Shown here piece by piece: positions 12,007 to 19,553 of a stretch of 64,000 bases of DNA. Source of the stretch: Verrucomicrobiia bacterium (GTDB taxonomy: Bacteria; Verrucomicrobiota; Verrucomicrobiia; Limisphaerales; JADLHS01); assembly GCA_011525685.1 (NCBI GenBank), contig WYBW01000037.1, forward strand, positions 35,767-99,766, written 5' to 3'. Within the stretch, counting starts at the first letter, position 1. The number at the start of each line of letters is the position of its first letter. The translations under genes were made by a program, and so were the position numbers. The notes below the pieces were generated by a model, which did not search any database, was not told where the DNA came from, and saw only the letters and a list, made by a program, of their open reading frames with translations.

Positions 12007-12447
12007 ATGAACACCGCAAGCATCAACGAGCACTACACGCACGATCATGACCGGCTGGATGAACTCTTTCACCAGTTCCAAACCCTCAAGACCTCCGACC
12101 GCGTGCAGGCGGCCAACAATTTCCGAGAATTCAAAGCCGGCCTAGAACAACATATCGTGTGGGAGGAGGAGATTCTCTTTCCTTCCTTTGAAACGAAATT
12201 CGGGCTTCCCGGCGGGCCAACCGAAGTCATGCGCTGGGAACATCGGGAAATCCGGAAATACCTGGACGCCATCGCGGATAAACTGGCGCGCGGCGAATTC
12301 GACACAGCCGGCGAAGAATCCGGTTTGTTGGCGGTGTTGTGTCCGCACAACCAGAAGGAAGAAGGCATCCTCTACCCGATGATTGACCAGGTCACGGGAG
12401 CAGAAGAACGCGCCGGGATTTTTGCCCGGATGAGCGCACGCGCCTAA
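12007..12447 (+). CDS. hemerythrin HHE domain protein
   Basis: A 146-residue four-helix hemerythrin-like protein. Candidate di-iron ligands are spread over the helices: HYTHDHDRL, HIVWEEEILFP, EHREIRKYLD and CPHNQKEEGILYP. These proteins bind O2 or NO or buffer iron. Its divergent position with nsrR-norZ, the NsrR-type operator and the downstream RIC gene make a role in nitrosative stress likely. No signal peptide is visible, so it is cytoplasmic. Confidence 0.88.
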   Translation: MNTASINEHYTHDHDRLDELFHQFQTLKTSDRVQAANNFREFKAGLEQHIVWEEEILFPSFETKFGLPGGPTEVMRWEHREIRKYLDAIADKLARGEFDTAGEESGLLAVLCPHNQKEEGILYPMIDQVTGAEERAGIFARMSARA

Positions 12448-12493
12448 ACCGGTTTGTCCGTAAATCACGTTTGAATACCGAAATTGAAAAATT

Positions 12494-13195
12494 ATGAAAA
12501 CCATCACACCTGAAACCACCGTTGGGGAAATCGTCCGCGCCATGCCGATTCGGTCGCGGATTTTCGAAAAACTCGGCATTGACTATTGTTGCGGCGGCAA
12601 GAAGCCGCTCGACGAAGTCTGTCGCGGCAAAGGACTCGATCCGGCAACCGTCATCGCGATGTTGGCCGCGCTTGATGGCGCGCCGGAATCGGCGAGCGCC
12701 AATCCGGACACGATGAGCCTGAGCGAGCTTTGCGATCATATCGAGCGGGCGCATCACGATTATTTGCGCGAGGAACTGCCGCGGCTGGATTTCATGACCC
12801 GCAAAGTCGCCGCGGTCCACGGCGACCACGAGATTCGCCTGCGTGAAGTGCGTGCCATTTTCGAGTCGTTCAGCGAAAAGATGACTTCGCACACCAAGGA
12901 GGAAGAAGAAATTGTGTTTCCCAAAATCCGCCAATTGGAGAAAGACAGGCAGGACAAACCCATCCTCGCGGCCGATCTCAAGGACATTCTTGCGAAATTG
13001 GAATCCGAGCACGATGGCGCGGGCGCTGCCTTGGTGCGCTTCCGGGAGTTAACCGACAACTACACGCCACCGGAGTGGGCGTGCAACACGTTCCGGGCGC
13101 TCTACGACGGCTTGGAGCGGCTGGAAAAGGAAACGCACCAACACGTCCACAAGGAGAACAACGTGCTCTTTCCGAAAGCGCTGGCCGCGGCATAG
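12494..13195 (+). CDS. ric: iron-sulfur cluster repair di-iron protein (RIC/YtfE/ScdA)
   Basis: A 233-residue RIC protein that repairs Fe-S clusters damaged by NO or peroxide. The ScdA_N domain (residues 1-60) includes GIDYCCGGKKPL with the conserved Cys-Cys pair. The C-terminal hemerythrin domain has the ligand series CDHIERAHHDY, HGDHEIRL, HTKEEEEIVFP, ESEHDGAG and HVHKENNVLFP. It lies 46 bp after the hemerythrin gene and is probably co-transcribed with it. NsrR control of ytfE-type genes is well known in proteobacteria. Confidence 0.93.
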   Translation: MKTITPETTVGEIVRAMPIRSRIFEKLGIDYCCGGKKPLDEVCRGKGLDPATVIAMLAALDGAPESASANPDTMSLSELCDHIERAHHDYLREELPRLDFMTRKVAAVHGDHEIRLREVRAIFESFSEKMTSHTKEEEEIVFPKIRQLEKDRQDKPILAADLKDILAKLESEHDGAGAALVRFRELTDNYTPPEWACNTFRALYDGLERLEKETHQHVHKENNVLFPKALAAA

Positions 13196-13225
13196 CCGCC
13201 GCGACAAACCAACCAACGGACAAAC

Positions 13226-13966
13226 ATGCCAACGGCTTCGATTGATCCGAATACGACGTTGAGGCAGTTGCTGTCTGTCGCGCCGGAGCACGGACCGGTT
13301 TTGGAACGTCTCGAGATCAATGCAACCCGCGACGGACACAGGACGCTCGCGAAAGTCTGCGTGTCGCGCGGATTGGAAGCGCGCACCGTCGCCCGCGTGT
13401 TGGCGGCGACGCGGGACGCGCGGCAACCAGATCCCGTCGTCTGCGTGGAACTGATGACACTCGCTGAGTTGTGCGATCATCTGGAGCGCGCCCACCGCAA
13501 TCTTCGCGACGAGCTGAAGCGACTCGACCGGCTGACCAAGACGCTGGCGAAAGAGAATGCCGCGGAGAATCCGAAGCTGCTGGTGATCCGGAAACGCTTC
13601 GTGGTGTTCCAAAGACAGTTCAAAGCGCATCTGCGCAAAGAGTCCAGGCAATTGTTTCCTGTTTGCCGCCGGTGGGCGGCCAGCCGCAACGAAACCGGGC
13701 ACGCCCGCTTTTCATTCAAGTCACCGCTGGCGCGATTGCAGCGGGAACATACGCAAGCCGACGAAGCCCTCGCCGATTTGCGGAGTTTGACTGCGGGCGA
13801 TGTCTCATCCGCTTCAGCGGAGGCAGCCGTGCAAACCATCGCCGACGCGGTTGCCCGCCTGGAGCACGCCGTCCACGAACAAATCTACAAGGAAAACCGC
13901 GTCCTTTTTCCGAGGGCCTTGCCGCTGCAAACGGCGGCGCGGGCCAGAAGACGGAACTTTTCGTGA
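13226..13966 (+). CDS. RIC/YtfE paralog with a degenerate ScdA N-terminal motif
   Basis: A 246-residue paralog of the preceding RIC gene, 30 bp downstream. The same two-domain order is visible. Where RIC has GIDYCCGGKKPL this protein reads EINATRDGHRTL, so the Cys-Cys pair is absent. Hemerythrin-type residues remain in CDHLERAHRNL, HLRKESRQLFP, REHTQADEAL and HEQIYKENRVLFP, but HGDH is replaced by a sequence without histidine. It probably arose by tandem duplication and has lost one function. It may still bind iron or act with RIC as a heteromer; neither can be shown from sequence. Confidence 0.8.
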   Translation: MPTASIDPNTTLRQLLSVAPEHGPVLERLEINATRDGHRTLAKVCVSRGLEARTVARVLAATRDARQPDPVVCVELMTLAELCDHLERAHRNLRDELKRLDRLTKTLAKENAAENPKLLVIRKRFVVFQRQFKAHLRKESRQLFPVCRRWAASRNETGHARFSFKSPLARLQREHTQADEALADLRSLTAGDVSSASAEAAVQTIADAVARLEHAVHEQIYKENRVLFPRALPLQTAARARRRNFS

Positions 13967-14052
13967 AGGGCTTTTGCCCCCGCGCAGCCAACGCTGTACG
14001 TTTCATTTGGCGAACCACCTTGAAATAGAAGGATCAAGCAACGGAAAGGAAT

Positions 14053-14511
14053 ATGAAAAGTCGAATGGACTACAAAACCACGGCCCCCGAGGGCATCAAA
14101 GCCATGTGGGGATTGGAAAAATACGTTCACCAGTGCGGCCTGGAGCCGTCGCTGCTGGAGCTGGTCAAGACGCGCGCCTCGCAGATCAACGGTTGCGCCT
14201 ATTGCCTGGACATGCACACGAAAGACGCGCGGGCACAGGGCGAAACGGAGCAGCGCCTTTACACGCTGTCGGCCTGGGAGGAAACGCCGTTCTTCACGGA
14301 ACGCGAGCGCGCCGCGCTGGCGTGGACCGAAGCGGTCACGCGCGTGGCGGACACGCATGTTCCCGACGCGGTGTTTGAGTCTGCGCGCCGGCATTTCACG
14401 GAAAAAGAGTTGGTGGATCTCACGCTGGCAGTTGTGGCTATCAACGGTTGGAACCGCCTGGCCATCTCCTTCAGGGCCGAGCCGGGAACCTATCAGCGGC
14501 CGACACATTAA
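14053..14511 (+). CDS. carboxymuconolactone decarboxylase/AhpD-like protein (copy 1)
   Basis: A 152-residue AhpD-fold protein. The redox motif CAYCLDMH (CxxC with nearby His) lies in KTRASQINGCAYC at about residues 45-60. Such proteins act as alkylhydroperoxidase-type thiol peroxidases or reductants. A purine-rich GGAAAGGA sits just upstream of the ATG. It follows the RIC paralog and may extend the nitrosative-stress operon. A close paralog lies at 60625-61083, and the nucleotide similarity continues into the next gene, which points to a segmental duplication. Confidence 0.88.
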   Translation: MKSRMDYKTTAPEGIKAMWGLEKYVHQCGLEPSLLELVKTRASQINGCAYCLDMHTKDARAQGETEQRLYTLSAWEETPFFTERERAALAWTEAVTRVADTHVPDAVFESARRHFTEKELVDLTLAVVAINGWNRLAISFRAEPGTYQRPTH

Positions 14512-14525
14512 GAGCAAAGCCAGAA

Positions 14526-15362
14526 ATGCACTCAGACGACCAACGCTCCCGCGCCGCACGACTTCGCGATTTGCATCGCGGGCCGAAAATCCTTGTGCTG
14601 CCGAATGCCTGGGACTGCGTCAGCGCGCGTTTGTTTGAACAGGCGGGCTTTCCGGCCATCGCGACCACCAGCGGCGGTATTGCCGCCATGTTGGGTTATC
14701 CCGATGGCCAGCGCATCAGCCCGCGCGAGATGTTGCAGATCGTTGGACGAATCGCCGCGTCGGTTTCCGCGCCCGTGACTGCGGATTTGGAAGCCGGTTA
14801 CGGGCAGGCGACGGCGGAAGTCGCGGAAACGATGCGGCAGGCAATGGCCCTGGGCGTGGCGGGCGCGAATCTCGAAGACGGACGCGGCCCGACCCAGCCG
14901 CTCGCTGAAATCGCTTATCAAACCGACATCATCAAAGCGGTCCGCGAAGTCACCGCGGCTTGTGACATCCCGTTGGTTCTCAACGCCAGAGTTGATGTTT
15001 ATTTGCATGGTGTCGGAAATGATACGGACAGTTTTAACCAGGCCGTTGAGCGTGCCATCGCTTATCGCGATGCGGGCGCAGACTGCGTTTTCCCGATTGG
15101 CTTGAAGGACCGCGAAACCATCGCTCGATTCGTCCGCGAAGTGGCTTGCCCGGTGAACATCATGGCGGGACACGGTGCGCCGGGGATTTCCGAATTAGAG
15201 AGCATCGGAGTGCGGCGTGTGACGTTTGGCAGCGGAATGATGCGCGCCCTTTTGCCGTTCGTGCAGAGAATGGCGAAGGAGCTGCGCGCGTCCGGCCAAT
15301 CGGATTTGTTGGAGCAGACTGAATTTTCCCACGCGACGGTGAATCAACTTTTCAAGGTATGA
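14526..15362 (+). CDS. isocitrate lyase/PEP mutase family protein
   Basis: A 278-residue TIM-barrel protein of the PEP mutase/isocitrate lyase superfamily. LPNAWDCVSARLFEQAGF and ATTSGGIAAMLGYPDG are typical, as are the metal-binding segments TADLEAGYG and NLEDGRG. The lyase-type KKCGH-like loop is not obvious. The family includes 2-methylisocitrate lyase, oxaloacetate hydrolase and phosphonopyruvate enzymes, and the substrate is undetermined. The ATG at 14526, 15 bp after the AhpD-like gene, is preferred over an upstream start inside that gene. Its first ~60 bp resemble the 5' part of the GNAT gene at 61099. Confidence 0.8.
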   Translation: MHSDDQRSRAARLRDLHRGPKILVLPNAWDCVSARLFEQAGFPAIATTSGGIAAMLGYPDGQRISPREMLQIVGRIAASVSAPVTADLEAGYGQATAEVAETMRQAMALGVAGANLEDGRGPTQPLAEIAYQTDIIKAVREVTAACDIPLVLNARVDVYLHGVGNDTDSFNQAVERAIAYRDAGADCVFPIGLKDRETIARFVREVACPVNIMAGHGAPGISELESIGVRRVTFGSGMMRALLPFVQRMAKELRASGQSDLLEQTEFSHATVNQLFKV

Positions 15363-15459
15363 GATTGGCTCCCAAATCAATGGTGAACTCCTATTTCCGT
15401 CATAATCCACCGCCCTGCACGGTTCGCGAGCGGGGTGTCCGAGTGTGCCAAGTACCTGC

Positions 15460-16818
15460 ATGAACAATCTTCAGCTCTCCGTTCAGTTTTTTCTTCAGAT
15501 CGCCGTCATTCTGCTTTTCTGCCGGTTCGTCGGAGCCATTGCCCGACGGCTTGGGCAGCCACAAGTGGTCGCGGAGATGATCGCGGGGGTGCTGCTCGGC
15601 CCGTCGCTGTTTGGGCTGGTCTTTCCCGAAGCGCAGACGTGGCTGTTTCCGTGGGACCCGGCACAAAAGTCCCGCGACACCCAGAGCTACCTCTTCCCAG
15701 CGTCGCAGCTTGGGCTGGCGCTTTACATGTTCGTCGTGGGAATGGAATTTCGCGTGGACATCGTGGCAAAACGGTTCAAGAGCGCGATTGCCGTGTCCGT
15801 TGCGGGCATGCTGGTGCCGTTTGGGCTCGGCGTCGGGCTGGCCTGGGTCTTCTTCCACCACACCACGCTTTTCCCGGAAAAGACCAAATTGTCGGAGGCG
15901 ATGCTCTTCCTCGGCGCGTCCATGTGCATCACCGCGTTTCCCATGCTCGCGCGGATCATCGATTTCAAAAAGCTCGCAGGCACAACGATGGGCACCGTGG
16001 CACTCGGCGCCGGGGCCATTGATGACGCGACGGCCTGGTGCCTGCTCGCCGTGGTGCTGGCCAGCTTCGACAACAACTGGAACCACGCGCTGGCCAATAT
16101 CGGCGGCGGCGCGGCTTATGTGGTGTTCACCCTGCTCGTGGTGCGGCGGCTGTTCGCGCGGGTAAAATCATTCCTGGTCCATGACGATGCGCTCACCGAG
16201 GCGGGGTTGGTGGTGAGTCTGGCGCTGATGGCGTTGGGCGCCTGGTTCACTGATCTCATCGGGCTGCACGCTGTTTTCGGCGCGTTCATCATGGGCGCGG
16301 CCATGCCGCGGGGTGTGGTGGCCCGCGATCTCATCAAACGCATTCAACCGCTCACCGTGGCGTTGTTGCTGCCGCTCTTTTTCACCTACTCAGGGCTGAA
16401 CACGAAGATCGGCCTGCTCAACACCGGCTTTCTCTGGCTGATGTGCGGCGCCGTGCTGGCCGCCGCCGTGCTGGGCAAAGGCGTGGCGTGCTGGTTCGCG
16501 GCGCGGGCGACGGGCATCTCCAATCGCGAGGCGCTCGGCATCGGCACGCTGATGAATTCGCGCGGGCTGATGGAGTTGATCATCATCAATATCGGCTTGC
16601 AACGCGGGATCATTTCCGACGGGTTGTTCGCGGTCCTGGTCATCATGGCGGTGGTGACCACGCTTATGGCGTCGCCGATTTTTGACCGGCTTGTCGGCGC
16701 AGGTCTGGACGATGCCAGACGCGAACCCAAGTCCGAGGACTCCGCACTTACTGCATCACCGCTGAACGCCCCTGACGGCGATACCTTTCGCCTCGGCGGC
16801 GATCTGTTAAAACGTTGA
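15460..16818 (+). CDS. Kef-type cation/H+ antiporter (CPA2 family)
   Basis: A 452-residue membrane protein with about 12-13 predicted helices of the CPA2 fold. Typical segments are AEMIAGVLLGPSLFGL, FVVGMEF, the ion-binding Asp region GAGAIDDATAWCLLAVV, LTDLIGLHAVFGAFIMGA and LGIGTLMNSRGLMELI. There is no C-terminal TrkA-N domain, so it is a transporter without the usual ligand-sensing module. An in-frame GTG at 15445 is an alternative start. Exchange of K+ or Na+ for H+ is family knowledge; which ion applies here is unknown. Confidence 0.88.
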   Translation: MNNLQLSVQFFLQIAVILLFCRFVGAIARRLGQPQVVAEMIAGVLLGPSLFGLVFPEAQTWLFPWDPAQKSRDTQSYLFPASQLGLALYMFVVGMEFRVDIVAKRFKSAIAVSVAGMLVPFGLGVGLAWVFFHHTTLFPEKTKLSEAMLFLGASMCITAFPMLARIIDFKKLAGTTMGTVALGAGAIDDATAWCLLAVVLASFDNNWNHALANIGGGAAYVVFTLLVVRRLFARVKSFLVHDDALTEAGLVVSLALMALGAWFTDLIGLHAVFGAFIMGAAMPRGVVARDLIKRIQPLTVALLLPLFFTYSGLNTKIGLLNTGFLWLMCGAVLAAAVLGKGVACWFAARATGISNREALGIGTLMNSRGLMELIIINIGLQRGIISDGLFAVLVIMAVVTTLMASPIFDRLVGAGLDDARREPKSEDSALTASPLNAPDGDTFRLGGDLLKR

Positions 16819-16830
16819 CCTTGACCGACC

Positions 16831-16844
16831 TTGACCTAGGTCAA
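16831..16844. promoter_or_regulatory. FNR/FixK-type palindrome upstream of the HemN-like gene
   Basis: TTGACCTAGGTCAA is a perfect 14-bp palindrome that fits TTGAC-N4-GTCAA, as bound by FNR/FixK/DNR regulators. Two more TTGACC hexamers precede it (16815-16826). A TAGAAT at 16866-16871 would place its centre near -40.5, close to the class II activator position. The implied transcript start lies only a few bases before the ATG at 16880, so the -10 assignment is tentative. Confidence 0.55.
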
Positions 16845-16879
16845 AGTCGGAGCGGCTTGCAGCCGTAGAATTTTAGTTT

Positions 16880-18217
16880 ATGATTGCCCCGACCGTCCCG
16901 GACCTGCCGTCCCAACGGGCACCGGTCAATGAGCCGGTGGCCGGGAATTATTTTGTGGCGGCTTATCCCCCGTTCTCGGCTTGGGACGCGGCGCACTCCC
17001 CTGGTCTGCACAAAGCCTTGGAACGACCCGCGCCGGCCACGCCGCTCGGGCTTTATATCCATCTCCCCTTTTGCCAGAAGAAATGCGACTACTGTTACTA
17101 TCTCTCCTACATCGCGCAGCCGGCGGCGGTGGTGGATCAATACCTGGAGACGGTGGTGCGGGAGTGCGCGCTTTATGCGGAGCAACCCGGAGTGAAGGGA
17201 CGTTCACTTTCCTTTGCGTATTTCGGCGGGGGAACGCCTTCCTCACTCAGTTCAACCCAAGTCCGCCAGTTGGTGGACGGGCTGCGACGAGAGTTTTTTT
17301 GGGACGGGATCGAGGAAGTCACCTTCGAGTGCGCGCCCCGGTCGGTGCGCCCGGAGTTTTTGGAAACCTTGCGGGAGGTTGGCGTCACCCGCCTGAGCAT
17401 GGGGGTGCAGAGTTTTGATGACGAATTGCTCCGGCTCAACGGCCGGGTTCACCTGGCCGAAGATGTCGTGCGCGCTTACGCACTCATTCGGCAGACGGAT
17501 TTCGCCTGGGTAAATCTTGACCTGATGTGCGGCCTCCTGGGCGAGACGGAGGCGCAGTGGCGTGAGTCCATCCGGCGGGTCATTGCCCTCGCGCCGGACG
17601 GCGTCACCATTTACCAGACTGAGATTCCACACAACACGCAGCTCTATCGCGACGTTAAAGCCGGCGTCTTGCCGGTCGCACCGCTTTCCTGGGACACCAA
17701 GCGCGCCCGACTCGACGAAGGCTTCCGGGAATTGGAGCGGGCCGGTTACACCATCGTCAGCGCCTACAACGCCGTGAAAGAACCGCAGCGACATCGCTTC
17801 CTTTATCAGGAGTACCTGTGGCGCGGTGAGGATATGCTGGGGCTGGGCGTGGCGGCGTTCGGCTATTTTGGCGGCGTTCACGCCCAGAACGAAATCACCC
17901 TGGAGCAATATGAGGCCGCCGTCGCGCGGGGAGAATTGCCAGTCAAGCGCGCCTTCAAACTCTCGGAGCACGACCAAGTGGTGCGCGAGTTTGTCCTCCA
18001 ACTCAAACTCGGTGAAGTGCCGCTCGCGCCGTTTCGTGAACGGTTTGGTGTGGATCTCGGGATCGAATTTGCCAAACCGCTGCAAGCGTTGGCGGCGGAA
18101 GGCTGGCTCATCGTTTGCCGGGAGTTCGTGCGCTTGACCCGCCCGGGCTTGCTGCGCGTGGACCGCCTCTTGTCGCATTTCTACGACTCCCAATTTCAAG
18201 ACATCCGTTACACCTGA
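16880..18217 (+). CDS. HemN-like radical SAM protein (coproporphyrinogen III dehydrogenase family)
   Basis: A 445-residue HemN-family protein. The cluster motif is HLPFCQKKCDYCYY (CxxxCxxC), followed by AYFGGGTPSSL (AdoMet-binding GGGTP) and LSMGVQSFDDELLRLNGR. The C-terminal HemN domain is present, with LGLGVAAFGYFGG in place of the usual IGxGAxS. HemN itself makes protoporphyrinogen anaerobically, but the family also includes HutW/ChuW haem-degrading enzymes, methyltransferases and cyclopropanases. Its downstream partners (halogenase-like FAD enzyme, B12 radical SAM) suggest biosynthetic rather than haem use. The FNR-like site upstream supports expression at low oxygen. Confidence 0.82.
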   Translation: MIAPTVPDLPSQRAPVNEPVAGNYFVAAYPPFSAWDAAHSPGLHKALERPAPATPLGLYIHLPFCQKKCDYCYYLSYIAQPAAVVDQYLETVVRECALYAEQPGVKGRSLSFAYFGGGTPSSLSSTQVRQLVDGLRREFFWDGIEEVTFECAPRSVRPEFLETLREVGVTRLSMGVQSFDDELLRLNGRVHLAEDVVRAYALIRQTDFAWVNLDLMCGLLGETEAQWRESIRRVIALAPDGVTIYQTEIPHNTQLYRDVKAGVLPVAPLSWDTKRARLDEGFRELERAGYTIVSAYNAVKEPQRHRFLYQEYLWRGEDMLGLGVAAFGYFGGVHAQNEITLEQYEAAVARGELPVKRAFKLSEHDQVVREFVLQLKLGEVPLAPFRERFGVDLGIEFAKPLQALAAEGWLIVCREFVRLTRPGLLRVDRLLSHFYDSQFQDIRYT

Positions 18218-18238
18218 ACCTCACCATTCCTAAATCCC

Positions 18239-19531
18239 ATGAACAACCCTCATACTTCCCCAACCAACTCCACCTACGACGTTGCCATCATCGGCGGCGG
18301 CCCGGGCGGCGCGGCACTGGCGACTTTCCTGGCCAAGGCCGGACATCGCTGCATCGTGTTCGAGCAGGCAAAATATCCGCGCTACCACATTGGCGAATCG
18401 CTCGTGCCGCACACCTACGGCATCTTTGAGCGGCTCGGGATGCTCCCACAACTGCGGGCGTCCGCCTTCCCGGTGAAACACAGCGTGCGCTTCGTGTCGC
18501 CTGATGGGAAGGCGTCGTTGCCCTTCTATTTCACGGAAACAATCAAGGGCGACGGCGCGCGCACCTGGCAGGTGGAGCGTAAGCAGTTCGATGTCCTGAT
18601 GCTCGACCACGCGCGTGCCAACGGCGTCGAGGTTCACGAACAATCCGCCGTTCAGGAAGTAATCTTTGAAGGTGAACAGGCCGTGGGCGTGCGAATCGCC
18701 TCTCAAAACGGCGCGCCGACCGAGGTGCGGGCGAAGGTCGTGGTGGACGCCTCGGGCCATGCCTGTGTCATCGGCCGGCAGTTGAACCTGCTGTGCAAGT
18801 TGCCGGAACTGCGGAAAGCAACCGTGTGGAGTTATTATCGCGGCGGCAAACGGCTTCCGGGCATTGACGCGGGCGAGACCACGATGTTCCTGATTCCGGG
18901 CGGCGGCTGGTTCTGGTACATCCCGCTGCCGGACGACGTCGTCAGCGTGGGTCTCGTGGCGGATCCCGAATATGTCTTTTCGGAATCCGATGACATGGAG
19001 ACGGCGTATCTCCGCGAGGTCGCGCGCTGCGCATCCTTGAGCGAGCGACTGGTCACCGCGGAACGGTTCGGGCCGGTGCGCGGCTCGCGCCATCTGGCTT
19101 ACGTGAACCGACGGACCTGCGGCGACGGTTGGGTGATGATCGGCGACGCGCGCGCGTTTCTCGATCCGATCTATTCGTCGGGGTTGTTCCTCGCGCTCGG
19201 TTCCGCCGAGCTGGCGGCGCAATGCATTGATGAGGCGTTGAAATCTGGCGATGTCTCCGCCGCCCGACTGGGCCGCTTCGAGGGACCGCTGATGAAAGGG
19301 GTGGAATCGGTCCGTCGCCTCATTCACGCGTTCTACGATCCGAAGTTCAGCTTCATGGAATTTGCCAAGCGTTTTCCCGAGCAGCGCCGCGCGCTCATTG
19401 ACTGTCTCGTGGGCGACGTCATCAAGGATATGAGCGCCTTCACCAACGCGCTGGCCCAAATGACGCCGCCGCCGCCGCCCTTGGGCTCCAACCTGCCACC
19501 ACCGTCCACGCCGGCACCGGTCAATGCGTAG
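18239..19531 (+). CDS. FAD-dependent oxidoreductase, halogenase/geranylgeranyl-reductase-like
   Basis: A 430-residue flavoprotein. VAIIGGGPGGAALATFLA is the N-terminal FAD-binding dinucleotide fold. YPRYHIGESLVP is shared by flavin-dependent halogenases and geranylgeranyl-reductase-like enzymes. GWFWYIPLPDD matches the halogenase WxWxIP motif, and GDARAFLDPIYSSGLFLA is the second FAD motif. The halogenase catalytic lysine could not be confirmed, so reductase or monooxygenase chemistry is equally possible. The C-terminus is Pro-rich. It lies 21 bp after the HemN-like gene and overlaps the region before the B12 radical SAM gene, suggesting one operon. Confidence 0.78.
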   Translation: MNNPHTSPTNSTYDVAIIGGGPGGAALATFLAKAGHRCIVFEQAKYPRYHIGESLVPHTYGIFERLGMLPQLRASAFPVKHSVRFVSPDGKASLPFYFTETIKGDGARTWQVERKQFDVLMLDHARANGVEVHEQSAVQEVIFEGEQAVGVRIASQNGAPTEVRAKVVVDASGHACVIGRQLNLLCKLPELRKATVWSYYRGGKRLPGIDAGETTMFLIPGGGWFWYIPLPDDVVSVGLVADPEYVFSESDDMETAYLREVARCASLSERLVTAERFGPVRGSRHLAYVNRRTCGDGWVMIGDARAFLDPIYSSGLFLALGSAELAAQCIDEALKSGDVSAARLGRFEGPLMKGVESVRRLIHAFYDPKFSFMEFAKRFPEQRRALIDCLVGDVIKDMSAFTNALAQMTPPPPPLGSNLPPPSTPAPVNA

Positions 19532-19553
19532 CACCACGGTAGCCAATCTATTC

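Noticed and set aside
16811..16844. TTGACC repeats as a CRISPR or satellite array
   Set aside because: There are only three short copies and no spacer pattern; an operator explains them better.
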